From: Candidatus Pelagibacter sp. IMCC9063 | Lineage (GTDB): Bacteria; Pseudomonadota; Alphaproteobacteria; Pelagibacterales; Pelagibacteraceae | Assembly (NCBI RefSeq): GCF_000195085.1 | Contig: NC_015380.1 | Location: forward strand, 1,220,728 to 1,284,727 | Direction: 5' to 3' | Length of the DNA: 64,000 bases | Part shown: positions 1-7,123 of the stretch, piece after piece | Position numbering within the stretch: the stretch's first letter is position 1 | Layout of the letters: each line of letters opens with the position of its first letter | Translations under genes and position numbers: made by a program | The notes under the pieces: generated by a model | Databases searched by the model: none | What the model was told of the DNA's origin: nothing | Seen by the model: only the letters and a program-made list of their open reading frames with translations

Positions 1-49
1 TAGCAAAACTGTCGATACATAAATAAATTAGGTTTAGTATTTTTTTCAT
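1..49 (-). CDS. N-terminus of an unidentified, probably exported protein (partial)
   Basis: An ATG at the complement of 47-49 opens a frame that runs off the window edge after 16 codons without a stop. It starts Met-Lys-Lys-Ile and continues hydrophobic, as a signal peptide or first membrane helix would. It lies downstream of, and in the same direction as, the iron-binding protein gene, where an ABC permease would be expected, but too little is visible to name it. No strong ribosome binding site is seen. Confidence 0.35.
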   Translation of the reverse strand, partial: MKKILNLIYLCIDSFA

Positions 50-142
50 TTTTATCTTAATTTTTTGGAGACTTGTCAAATAACAGTTTCTCGGGGGAGA
101 AAAAATATTTAGAACAAGCCTCCATATAAATTAACTTAATTA

Positions 143-1159
143 TTACCAACCAGCTTTTTTCATTAACGTTAAGGCTTTCTTTTGGTTGCTATAATAAGTC
201 GTCACTTTAGTTTTGTTATCTTGTTTAAAAGATGTACCAAACTGAGCGATTAATTTATTCGGTTCTACTCCTGCAATCATTGGATATTCAAAAGAATTAT
301 TAACAATGTGTTCTTGTGCCTCTTTTGTTAATAAAAATTCTAAAAATTTAATTGCATTTTCTTTGTTAGGTGCATACTTGGCAACTCCACCTCCACTAAT
401 ATTCATATGAGTTCCCCTGTTAGATTGGTTAGGAAACACAGGACGAACTTTTTTGGCAGCAGCTTGTTGCTCAGGACCTTTTTTTCCTGATAGCATCAAA
501 GCAATGTAGTATGAATTAGCTACAGCTAAATCAGCCTCACCTGCTGCGACAGCCAGAATTTGCGCTCTATCATTTCCTTTTGGTTTACGAGCCATATTAG
601 ATACCAAGCCCTTTGCCCATTTTGAAGTTTTTGAAACCCCGTTATTAGCAACTAAAGAAGAAACTAAAGATTGGTTATAAACATTGCTTGATTTTCTAAT
701 CACCACTCTTTTCTTGAACATTGGATTAGCCAAATCTTCATAATTTAAATTTTTGGCAACTTCAGGCGAAAAAGTTTCTGGATTAAAATAAATTAATCTT
801 GCTCTTTTGGCGATTCCGTACCAATGAGCTGATCTAAAATTAGATGGAATTTTAGAATTTAAAGTCTCTGATTTGATTTTTTGAAAAATTCCTTTTTTTG
901 TAGCAGAACCTAGCGCACCTGCATCAACCGTAATTACAACATCAGCTTTTGAGGATTTTCCTTCTGACAAAAGTCTTTTTTCTAAGACTTTGTACTTTGC
1001 TTTGATCACATTAACCTTGATACCTGTTTTGTTGGTAAATTTTTTATACAACTCCACATCTGAACTATAGTGCCTAGAGGTAAATAAATTAACCTCAGCA
1101 GCAAAAGAGGAGCAAATTGTTGAAAGAACAAAAAGTCCTGTAAATATTATTTTTTTCAT
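143..1159 (-). CDS. fbpA: Fe(III) ABC transporter periplasmic iron-binding protein (FbpA/FutA family)
   Basis: This is a 338-residue periplasmic solute-binding protein for ferric iron. Residues 1-20 form a typical signal peptide ending SFA, and the mature protein begins with the family's strand followed by His30-Tyr31. A Tyr-Tyr pair at 217-218 (in ANSYYIA) matches the tyrosines that bind Fe(III) in FbpA/FutA proteins. Length is normal for the family. The permease and ATPase genes are not in the window; the partial frame at the left edge may begin the next gene. The upstream gap holds an almost perfect Fur box, so iron-starvation induction is likely. The function follows from family resemblance; iron rather than another metal is supported by the tyrosines and the Fur box. 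Confidence 0.88.
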   Translation of the reverse strand: MKKIIFTGLFVLSTICSSFAAEVNLFTSRHYSSDVELYKKFTNKTGIKVNVIKAKYKVLEKRLLSEGKSSKADVVITVDAGALGSATKKGIFQKIKSETLNSKIPSNFRSAHWYGIAKRARLIYFNPETFSPEVAKNLNYEDLANPMFKKRVVIRKSSNVYNQSLVSSLVANNGVSKTSKWAKGLVSNMARKPKGNDRAQILAVAAGEADLAVANSYYIALMLSGKKGPEQQAAAKKVRPVFPNQSNRGTHMNISGGGVAKYAPNKENAIKFLEFLLTKEAQEHIVNNSFEYPMIAGVEPNKLIAQFGTSFKQDNKTKVTTYYSNQKKALTLMKKAGW

Positions 1160-1196
1160 TTTTTTTCCTGTTTTATTGATTTAATATTTTAATATT

Positions 1197-1215
1197 GATA
1201 ATGATTATCATTGTC
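1197..1215 (-). promoter_or_regulatory. Fur box upstream of the iron-binding protein gene
   Basis: The 19 bases GATAATGATTATCATTGTC are a near match to the classical Fur consensus GATAATGATAATCATTATC. The core AATGATTATCATT is a perfect 13-base inverted repeat. The site lies about 38 bases upstream of the fbpA start codon, a good position to block transcription when iron is plentiful. Confidence 0.8.
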
Positions 1216-1224
1216 AAGTTAATT

Positions 1225-1240
1225 GATAACGATTCTTATC
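1225..1240 (-). promoter_or_regulatory. Possible second Fur half-site
   Basis: GATAACGATTCTTATC begins ten bases after the strong Fur box and matches the two outer parts of the consensus with a shortened middle. Tandem Fur sites are common at tightly regulated iron genes, but this one is imperfect. Confidence 0.4.
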
Positions 1241-1275
1241 TAGGAAGTAAATGTAATTTTACGTTAAACTTTAGT

Positions 1276-2772
1276 TTAATTAGTATTTTGATGAATAAAC
1301 TCATCTGCTTTAGAAAATATTCTTTTTTTTCTTACGCTATCCATTTTTTCTAAAAGTTTTGCCATCATGGCTAATCTGTAGTTTTTTAAAAAGAAATCCT
1401 TGTGGTCTTGAATAAACTTCCAATACAACCCATCCATCACCTCACACCACTCTCCTTTAGGATAGTCGCTCATTTTTAAAATATAGCTAGATCCGCAAAT
1501 ATAAGGCTTGGTTGCAAAGATACCTCCATCACTAAATAGCCCCATACCCATAACATTGGGTGCCATGACCCAGTCAGAAGAATCCACATACATTTCCATA
1601 AACCATTTGTATACTTGCACGGGTTGTATTCCTGATAAATTCATTAAATTACAAACAACCATCAATCGTTCTATGTGATGAGTATATCCAAACTGCAAAC
1701 AGTTTTTAATAGCATGATCCAAAGGAACAATGCCCGTAGTTCCATCATACCAACTCTTGCTTAATTTTCTTTGATGATTAAAAAAATTAGTATTTAACAA
1801 ACGCTTTTCGTAATTTTGATAAATTCCTCTCATAAATTCTCTCCAGCCAATTATTTGCCTGACATATCCCTCCAATGAGTTTAATGGAATTTTATTTGCT
1901 TTGGCAAAATCTAAAGTTTCCCTAATCAGGGTGGCAGGAGTAATTAGCCCTAAATTAATAATCGGACTTAACATGCTGTGAAATACAGTGTGTGACTTTA
2001 CAGTCATCGAATCTTCATAATCGCCAAATAGTGCAAATTTCTCTTTTAAAAAATTAAGATATAATTTAATGGCATCTTTTCTGGTAGTGGGATGATTAAA
2101 AGAATCTAAGATACCAGGGTGTGAAGAAAAATTTTTCTCAATGAAAGGTTTTAATTTTTTTGTATGCTCAGACATCTTAAAAGATTGAACTTTAGGTATG
2201 GTTATAACTTTGGGTAATTTTTTTCTATTTTCTTCGTCAAATGACCACTTACCCCCTACTGGTTTATTTTTATCTTGGATGAGCACATTCATTTTTGTTC
2301 TTTGCAATTTATAAAAAGTTGCCATGAACGGCTTCTTATTGCTTTGTAAATAATCTGTGAAATCTTTTCTAGTTGTAACAAACATAGGTGATTTAATGGT
2401 TTGGTACGAAACTTTATTTTTTAAAAAAAAAGAATGTAATCTCTGTTCTAAAAACTTATCTTCTACTTCAAAGCTAACCATTTCTTTAATAGAATTTTTT
2501 TTAATAAATTCTAATAGTTTGGTTTCATAGCTTTTTTTAAATAAAGGGTGATTACAATCGTAATAAGTAACTTGGTACTTAGCGGCAGATAATTCCTCTG
2601 CATAAGAACGCATGGCAGATAAAAAAAGTAAAATTTTTTGTTTATGATGCTTTTCATAAGTGCAAAGGCCGTAATCCTCTGCCATAAAAAAATGGTGCTT
2701 TTTATAATCTTTAATATGTTCTTTGGGAAAAAGCTGGTTTCCTAATGACAAAAATCCTTTAGACGAGCTCAT
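1276..2772 (-). CDS. Cryptochrome/photolyase-related protein of the FeS-BCP (PhrB/CryB-like) class
   Basis: The 498-residue protein matches the prokaryotic (6-4) photolyase / CryB class in length and order: an N-terminal Rossmann-like domain (about 1-130), then the all-helical FAD-binding region with the conserved YxHHIERLM (363-371) and the NVMGM...DGG block near 407-418. Family members repair (6-4) photoproducts or sense blue light and usually carry a 4Fe-4S cluster. Of the expected cysteines, Cys358 and Cys443 are plausible ligands. The CxxC normally found after the MSDY motif is missing: residues 434-443 read MSDYPKGEWC, and the loop is shorter. Cys426 lies nearby. Cluster loss or altered ligation is therefore an inference. 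It lies in a minus-strand run between a PsiE-like gene and the iron-binding protein gene. Confidence 0.85.
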   Translation of the reverse strand: MSSSKGFLSLGNQLFPKEHIKDYKKHHFFMAEDYGLCTYEKHHKQKILLFLSAMRSYAEELSAAKYQVTYYDCNHPLFKKSYETKLLEFIKKNSIKEMVSFEVEDKFLEQRLHSFFLKNKVSYQTIKSPMFVTTRKDFTDYLQSNKKPFMATFYKLQRTKMNVLIQDKNKPVGGKWSFDEENRKKLPKVITIPKVQSFKMSEHTKKLKPFIEKNFSSHPGILDSFNHPTTRKDAIKLYLNFLKEKFALFGDYEDSMTVKSHTVFHSMLSPIINLGLITPATLIRETLDFAKANKIPLNSLEGYVRQIIGWREFMRGIYQNYEKRLLNTNFFNHQRKLSKSWYDGTTGIVPLDHAIKNCLQFGYTHHIERLMVVCNLMNLSGIQPVQVYKWFMEMYVDSSDWVMAPNVMGMGLFSDGGIFATKPYICGSSYILKMSDYPKGEWCEVMDGLYWKFIQDHKDFFLKNYRLAMMAKLLEKMDSVRKKRIFSKADEFIHQNTN

Positions 2773-2794
2773 TATGTTAAAAATTCAAAAGAAA

Positions 2795-3184
2795 TTAAAG
2801 ATCGTTTTTATCTAGTTCAACCTTGATCATTTTACTTCTTCTAAGTCGTAAAATTAGAATAGCTATAGCCATAATCAAGATGGCACCGGATTCATAGATT
2901 AAAGAAACAGCCTCTAAGTCTTTTTTTTGCAAGATAATTAAACGAGCAATGGCTGTGATGGCAATAAAAAGAGGATATGTTAAACGAATTTTTTGAGCAC
3001 CCCAGTAACTTGTCACCATTCCCAGAACTTCTAAATAGATAAATAAAAGCAATATATCAGCAAGATTAATCTCTTTAGTTACAACCATTTCTTTGATCTC
3101 AACCCCAAAAGCAACAACTGTTGCAATCATGATCAATACAGCACCTGTTAACTGAATATTTCTTAAAACTTTACCCATAAACAT
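2795..3184 (-). CDS. psiE: PsiE-like inner-membrane protein (phosphate-starvation-inducible E family)
   Basis: This small 129-residue membrane protein has four hydrophobic segments at about 8-28, 42-62, 68-86 and 93-112. The third carries RLTYPLFIAITAIAR, typical of PsiE (PF06146), and the protein ends in a basic then charged tail. PsiE is induced by phosphate starvation in E. coli, but its biochemical role is unknown. It sits between the DMT transporter and the photolyase gene, all on the minus strand with gaps under 40 bases, so co-transcription is likely. A second Met at residue 3 is an equally possible start. No Pho box was recognised. Confidence 0.72.
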   Translation of the reverse strand: MFMGKVLRNIQLTGAVLIMIATVVAFGVEIKEMVVTKEINLADILLLFIYLEVLGMVTSYWGAQKIRLTYPLFIAITAIARLIILQKKDLEAVSLIYESGAILIMAIAILILRLRRSKMIKVELDKNDL

Positions 3185-3221
3185 ATCCTATACTGATTTG
3201 CCAAAATAAAAAAACTAAGTT

Positions 3222-4067
3222 TTATGATTTAAAACTTTTGAGAAGAATGGCTAAAAAAATCATACTTCCTCCTATTAAAACTCCCAATGGTGGAACTTCG
3301 TTAATAAATAAATAGGCCCAAACAGGACCGGCAATGGCTTCGGTGAATGCAAAAATACCCACTTTTGCTGCAGGAGTTTTTCTAGACCCAAGAGTTAAAC
3401 AAATAAATCCTGGCGCATACTGCAAAGCTCCAAAAAAAAAGACTAATAGAAGATCGTGGGGAGTAATCGCAATGGTGTCGCTTAATAAAAATCCGGCTGT
3501 TAAAGCAAATACACCTGACAAGCCAACAGCAGGAACCATATCAATATGATTAAATTTTCTAATAAGAATAACTACCGCAGTAAAAGCAATTGGTATGATA
3601 AAGGCATACGTATTTCCAAGAGCTGTTCCCCCTGAAATATTAGTACCAATCATGACATACAAACCCGCTGCTGCCAAAATAATAGCAACTAAAGTAGAAA
3701 AATTAATTTTTTCTTTTAAAAAAAAATAGCCCATGATGGCAAGAAAAAAACTTTGAATACTGATAATAAAGACAACATTAGCAACAGTGGTATGCTTTAG
3801 AGCAAACATAAAAGCAGCACTTCCAGAAGCATAAAGAGCTGCGCAAACAATTCCAATTATTCCTAAGTTTCTAAATTTATTAACAAATTCAGATTTTTCT
3901 GTTGCAAAAATAAAAAGTAATACGGCTGGTGTAAAAAAAACAGATCTCCAAAAATAGATAGCCCACGGATCCGCCATTTCAAAAGATCGAAAAATAGTTC
4001 CTCCAGAGCTTAAAAACAATCCTCCCATTGCAATTAACAAAGGTCCTGGGATTTTATAAATAGACAT
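3222..4067 (-). CDS. EamA/DMT-family membrane transporter
   Basis: The 281-residue protein has about ten evenly spaced hydrophobic helices arranged as two repeated EamA halves, with Gly/Pro-rich ends such as FLKEKIN in the first half. Members of the drug/metabolite transporter superfamily move amino acids, nucleobases or other small metabolites, most often outward; the substrate cannot be predicted. The start codon lies only 29 bases from the divergent proC-like start, so the two genes share a very compact promoter region. It is probably first in a minus-strand run leading to the PsiE-like and photolyase genes. Confidence 0.85.
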   Translation of the reverse strand: MSIYKIPGPLLIAMGGLFLSSGGTIFRSFEMADPWAIYFWRSVFFTPAVLLFIFATEKSEFVNKFRNLGIIGIVCAALYASGSAAFMFALKHTTVANVVFIISIQSFFLAIMGYFFLKEKINFSTLVAIILAAAGLYVMIGTNISGGTALGNTYAFIIPIAFTAVVILIRKFNHIDMVPAVGLSGVFALTAGFLLSDTIAITPHDLLLVFFFGALQYAPGFICLTLGSRKTPAAKVGIFAFTEAIAGPVWAYLFINEVPPLGVLIGGSMIFLAILLKSFKS

Positions 4068-4096
4068 TCTTTGGTTTTTGGTTAAAAATTACAATA

Positions 4097-4869
4097 ATGA
4101 ACATAGGATTTATAGGTACCGGTAAAATAACTACATCCGTTATACAGGGATTGTTTAGATCAAACATTAAACTTAAGCAAATTCTAATTTCTGAGCGTAA
4201 TAAGAAGAATTCTTTGGCTTTATCTAAAAAATTTAAAAAGTAAAAGTCGTAAAAGACAATCAGGAAATTATTAAAAGATCATCTTGGGTCTTTATTGCAG
4301 TAGTTCCAGGTGTTGCTAAAAAAATATTAAAAGAACTCACCTTTAAAAAAAATCAGACAGTTGTTAGCTTTGTTTCTACTCTGAATATGACTTATTTAAA
4401 AAAAACACTTCGACCTGCAACAAGTATTATCAAAGCAGCTCCTTTGCCCACGATTGCAAGCAAGCTCGGTCCAATCGTATTATTTCCTAAGAATAAAAAA
4501 GTAACTAATTTTTTTAATCATCTAGGTATAGCGATTGTTGCTAATAACGAAAAAGAGAATAATCATTTATGGACCATGACCTCCACGATGGCGACTTATT
4601 TTGAATACTGCAATACTCTAGAAAATTGGTTAGTAAAAAGAAAGGTATCTTCTGCTAAAGCAAAAGATCTTGTTGCAAGCTTAATGTTTGGTCTTTCTCA
4701 CTCTATGCTTTTATCTAAAAATAAAACTAAAGAGCTAGTTACCGACTATCAAACCAAAAAAGGAATTAACGAAGAACTTCTTAAACGATTAAAACAAGAA
4801 AAAATTTTTAGTTCAATTGATCTTAATTTGACTAAAATATTTGATCGTATTAAAAAAGCTAATGACTAA
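4097..4869 (+). pseudogene. proC: Pyrroline-5-carboxylate reductase-like gene with a single frameshift
   Basis: A frame from the ATG at 4097 encodes the dinucleotide-binding start MNIGFIGTGKITTSVIQG and stops at 4241-4243 after 48 codons. The rest of the family resumes in the -1 frame from 4240 with no further stop to 4869. It includes the Rossmann continuation (WVFIAVVP) and the dimerisation region (MTSTMATYFEYCNTLENWL). Joined, the product is about 257 residues, close to normal ProC length. Adding one base to the A5 run at 4235-4239 restores the frame. P5C reductase makes proline, but close relatives have other substrates, so proC is a family-level name. Sequencing error, recent decay and ribosomal slippage are all possible. 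The end overlaps the following glyoxalase gene by 8 bases. Confidence 0.75.
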
Positions 4870-5371
4870 TTTTAAAGATATTGAGGGTAATTGTCTAACA
4901 CCAGACCAGGAAACGAGAGAGTTTGTACTTAACCATACTATGCTGCGAGTAAAGGATCCAAAAAAATCTTTAGATTTTTATACTAGAGTGATGGGAATGA
5001 GATTGGTACGTAAAAATGATTTTCCCGGAGGTAAATTTTCTTTATATTTTTTAGGAACCTTCAATAAAGAGGAGATAAAAACTATTCCGCAAAATAATGA
5101 TGACATGAGAGGCTGGGCGCTATCGCAAAAATCTATTTTGGAATTAACTCATAATTGGGGGACTGAGAATGATTCTAACTTTACATACCATGATGGAAAT
5201 CAGGAACCACGTGGCTTTGGGCATATTGCTTTTAAAGTTCCGGATGTGGCAAAAGCTTGTGAACGATTTGAACAACTGGGCGTTACCTTTCAAAAAAAAC
5301 CAAGCGACGGCTCTATGAAAAGTATTGCTTTTATAAAAGATCCTGACGGCTACTGGATTGAAATTCTTTAA
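4862..5371 (+). CDS. gloA: Glyoxalase I-like protein (lactoylglutathione lyase family), copy 1
   Basis: This single-domain vicinal-oxygen-chelate protein converts the methylglyoxal-glutathione adduct to lactoylglutathione. The metal ligands expected of GloA are present in order: His25 in NHTMLRV, Glu in LELTHNWG, His in GFGHIAF and Glu in WIEIL at the C-terminus. The chosen ATG overlaps the end of the proC-like gene by 8 bases, giving 169 residues and suggesting translational coupling; an ATG seven codons upstream is less likely. The larger insert between the first two ligands ([11 protein letters not shown]) resembles eukaryotic-type and alphaproteobacterial glyoxalases. A paralogue lies at 5840, past the cytochrome gene. 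Confidence 0.9.
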   Translation: MTNFKDIEGNCLTPDQETREFVLNHTMLRVKDPKKSLDFYTRVMGMRLVRKNDFPGGKFSLYFLGTFNKEEIKTIPQNNDDMRGWALSQKSILELTHNWGTENDSNFTYHDGNQEPRGFGHIAFKVPDVAKACERFEQLGVTFQKKPSDGSMKSIAFIKDPDGYWIEIL

Positions 5372-5419
5372 AGATATGAAATTGACTGTTAATTTAAATT
5401 TTGGTTAATTAGTTTAATA

Positions 5420-5740
5420 ATGAAAAAAATAATATTTGTACTGATTTTAAATATCATCTTTGCATCATCGTCTTTTGCTGATGCTGCTAAAATGAATGCG
5501 GGTAAAGAAATTTTTACAGGTAAAGGAATGTGCGCAAGCTGCCATGTTTTAAAAGCAGCCGATTCTCTAGGACAGGTCGGACCAAACCTAGATGAGCTAA
5601 AACCAGATATAAAAAAAGTCCTCCTCTCTGTTACTAATGGAAAGGGAATAATGCCAGCATTTGGAAAATTAGGAATGTTGAATAAAACTGAAATTGATAT
5701 TGTGTCATTTTACGTTGCAAGCAGTGCAGGTAAACAATAG
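5420..5740 (+). CDS. Small periplasmic c-type cytochrome (class I, one haem)
   Basis: The 106-residue precursor has a signal peptide (1-20, ending SSFA), a single haem-binding CASCH at 38-42 and a likely distal Met78 in GIMPAFG. The mature protein of about 85 residues is a minimal class I cytochrome c carrying electrons in the periplasm. It sits between two glyoxalase genes and about 830 bases before a Tat-exported dehydrogenase pair. It may serve as that enzyme's electron acceptor, but this rests on position only; it could equally serve a terminal oxidase. Confidence 0.88.
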   Translation: MKKIIFVLILNIIFASSSFADAAKMNAGKEIFTGKGMCASCHVLKAADSLGQVGPNLDELKPDIKKVLLSVTNGKGIMPAFGKLGMLNKTEIDIVSFYVASSAGKQ

Positions 5741-5798
5741 TTTTTTTTTTACAAAGCTAACTCTTTTCTTTTTTAAAGAAGACAAGTTAAATAAAAAC

Positions 5799-5828
5799 TT
5801 GACGAAAGTACTCTTTTTAAAATAGATT
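5799..5828 (+). promoter_or_regulatory. Candidate promoter of the second glyoxalase gene
   Basis: TTGACG at 5799-5804 is a near-consensus -35 element. With an 18-base spacer it is followed by TAGATT at 5823-5828 as a fair -10. Transcription would start only a few bases before the ATG at 5840, giving a very short leader. No experimental support. Confidence 0.45.
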
Positions 5829-5839
5829 ATGTACATTCT

Positions 5840-6394
5840 ATGACTCACGCAGAAAAAGCAGAAGGGCTAGCAAATTCTATCGACAAAGAGACGGATGGTT
5901 ATGTTTTTAACCACCTGATGCTTAGAATTAAAGATCCTAAAAGATCTTTAGATTTTTATTCAAAAATTATGGGCATGAGACTTGTAAAAAAACTTGATTT
6001 TCCTTCTATGAAATTTTCTCTTTATTTTTTAGGAAAATATAATGACAAAGAAATTAAAGAAATTCCAACAGATAGCTTCGAAAGAACCGTGTGGACCTTT
6101 AGAGAAAAAGGTTTACTTGAACTAACTCACAATTGGGGGGCCGAAAATGATGATTCTGTTAAATTTCATGATGGGAATACAGACCCAAAAGGCTTTGGTC
6201 ACATAGCTTTTTCAGTTCCTGATGTACATGCTGCATGTAATCGTTTTGAAAAACATGGAGTTGAATTTGTAAAAAAAGCAGATGATGGATCTATGAAGCC
6301 ACTTGCTTTTATTAAAGATCCGGATGGTTACTGGATCGAAATTATGGGTGCAGAGGATACCGCTAAAATTGCCAAAGAATTAGGTACTATTTAA
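5840..6394 (+). CDS. gloA: Glyoxalase I-like protein (lactoylglutathione lyase family), copy 2
   Basis: The 184-residue paralogue of the gene at 4862 is similar along its whole length. The four ligand motifs are kept: His25 in NHLMLRI, Glu in LLELTHNWG, His in GFGHIAF and Glu in WIEIM. Unlike copy 1, it has a C-terminal extension of about 15 residues after the last ligand. It has its own likely promoter and a 99-base gap from the cytochrome gene. Both copies keep all catalytic ligands, so neither looks like a decaying duplicate; they may differ in substrate or regulation. Confidence 0.9.
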   Translation: MTHAEKAEGLANSIDKETDGYVFNHLMLRIKDPKRSLDFYSKIMGMRLVKKLDFPSMKFSLYFLGKYNDKEIKEIPTDSFERTVWTFREKGLLELTHNWGAENDDSVKFHDGNTDPKGFGHIAFSVPDVHAACNRFEKHGVEFVKKADDGSMKPLAFIKDPDGYWIEIMGAEDTAKIAKELGTI

Positions 6395-6429
6395 GAATCA
6401 TTCTTAAGTTCTACTAATGGGCGAATTAT

Positions 6430-6525
6430 AAATCTTTTTTTTATATTAATTTTTTTAAATGAATTTTTAATTTTTTTAATTTTTTTTAATTTATTTTTTT
6501 TTCTTTTATTTTTTTTAATTTCAAG
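6430..6525 (+). repeat. T-rich low-complexity tract
   Basis: Nearly the whole stretch is T with single A breaks; blocks like ATTTTTTTAA recur about every 10 to 15 bases. No coding frame is present. It separates the glyoxalase gene from the Tat/GMC pair. It could end upstream transcription, bend the DNA or act as an UP-like element; the sequence does not decide. Confidence 0.55.
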
Positions 6526-6553
6526 TTATGTTTTGTTTGATCAAATAACATAA
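6526..6553 (+). promoter_or_regulatory. Nested inverted repeat just upstream of the Tat/GMC operon
   Basis: TTATGTT at 6526-6532 pairs with AACATAA at 6547-6553, and inside it TTTGATCAAA at 6536-6545 is a perfect 10-base palindrome. The element sits directly before an unusually strong ribosome binding site (GGGGGAGAG, 6558-6566). It may be an operator or an RNA hairpin in the leader. Confidence 0.45.
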
Positions 6554-6568
6554 TAAAGGGGGAGAGTT

Positions 6569-7114
6569 ATGAGAATCTTGGATAAAAAATCTGTATCTAG
6601 ACGTTCTTTTTTAAAAGGAGGAGCAGCCACAGCACTTGGGCTTAGCATTGTTGGAAATTTAGTGTTAGGAAAAAGTTCTGCATGGGCGGCAACATTTAAC
6701 AACATAGGCGGAGATAATGGAGCAACTCTTGTTCAAATGGCAAGGGATATATTTCCACATGATCACCTGGCAGATAAATATTATGCAAAGGTCATTGAAG
6801 GCTACAATACTGCAGCCAAAAAAGATGCAGGATTAAAAAAAATGATTCAATCTGAATTGAAAAAAATTAATGCTGCTTCTAAATCAAAATATGGAAGAGA
6901 TTATAAAAATATTAACCGAGAACTTGAGCGAGTAAATATTTTAAAAGCTAATACTTCTTCACCTTTGTTTTCAAAATTGCGAGGTGACCTAGTAACGGGT
7001 TTGTATAATAATCAAGAAGTCTGGCCTAAGTTTGGTTATGAAGGAGCTTCTGCTGATAAGGGTGGTTACCTCAATAGAGGTTACAATGATATCAACTGGT
7101 TAGAGAAAGCATAG
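6569..7114 (+). CDS. Tat-exported small subunit of a GMC dehydrogenase (gluconate 2-dehydrogenase subunit 3-like)
   Basis: The 181-residue protein starts with a clear twin-arginine signal: SRRSFLKGG at 10-18, followed by a hydrophobic stretch and AWA near 40. The rest resembles the small gamma subunit of gluconate 2-dehydrogenase and bacterial FAD glucose dehydrogenase. In those complexes the small subunit carries the only export signal and brings the folded flavoprotein subunit along through the Tat channel. The flavoprotein gene follows nine bases later and lacks its own signal, as this model requires. The strong ribosome binding site, rare among the neighbours, suggests abundant expression. 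Confidence 0.85.
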   Translation: MRILDKKSVSRRSFLKGGAATALGLSIVGNLVLGKSSAWAATFNNIGGDNGATLVQMARDIFPHDHLADKYYAKVIEGYNTAAKKDAGLKKMIQSELKKINAASKSKYGRDYKNINRELERVNILKANTSSPLFSKLRGDLVTGLYNNQEVWPKFGYEGASADKGGYLNRGYNDINWLEKA

Positions 7115-7123
7115 GAGAAATCA

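Noticed and set aside
50..142. Terminator after the iron-binding protein gene
   Set aside because: TTTCTC-GGGG-GAGAAA near 90-105 can pair, but no T-run follows in the direction of that gene.
1261..1280. Terminator after the photolyase gene from TTAAAC/GTTTAA
   Set aside because: Only six AT-rich pairs and no T-run on the minus strand.
4231..4245. Canonical programmed -1 frameshift in the proC-like gene
   Set aside because: The heptamer reads T AAA AAG, not X XXY YYZ, and no stimulating hairpin is evident; kept only as a low-interest possibility.
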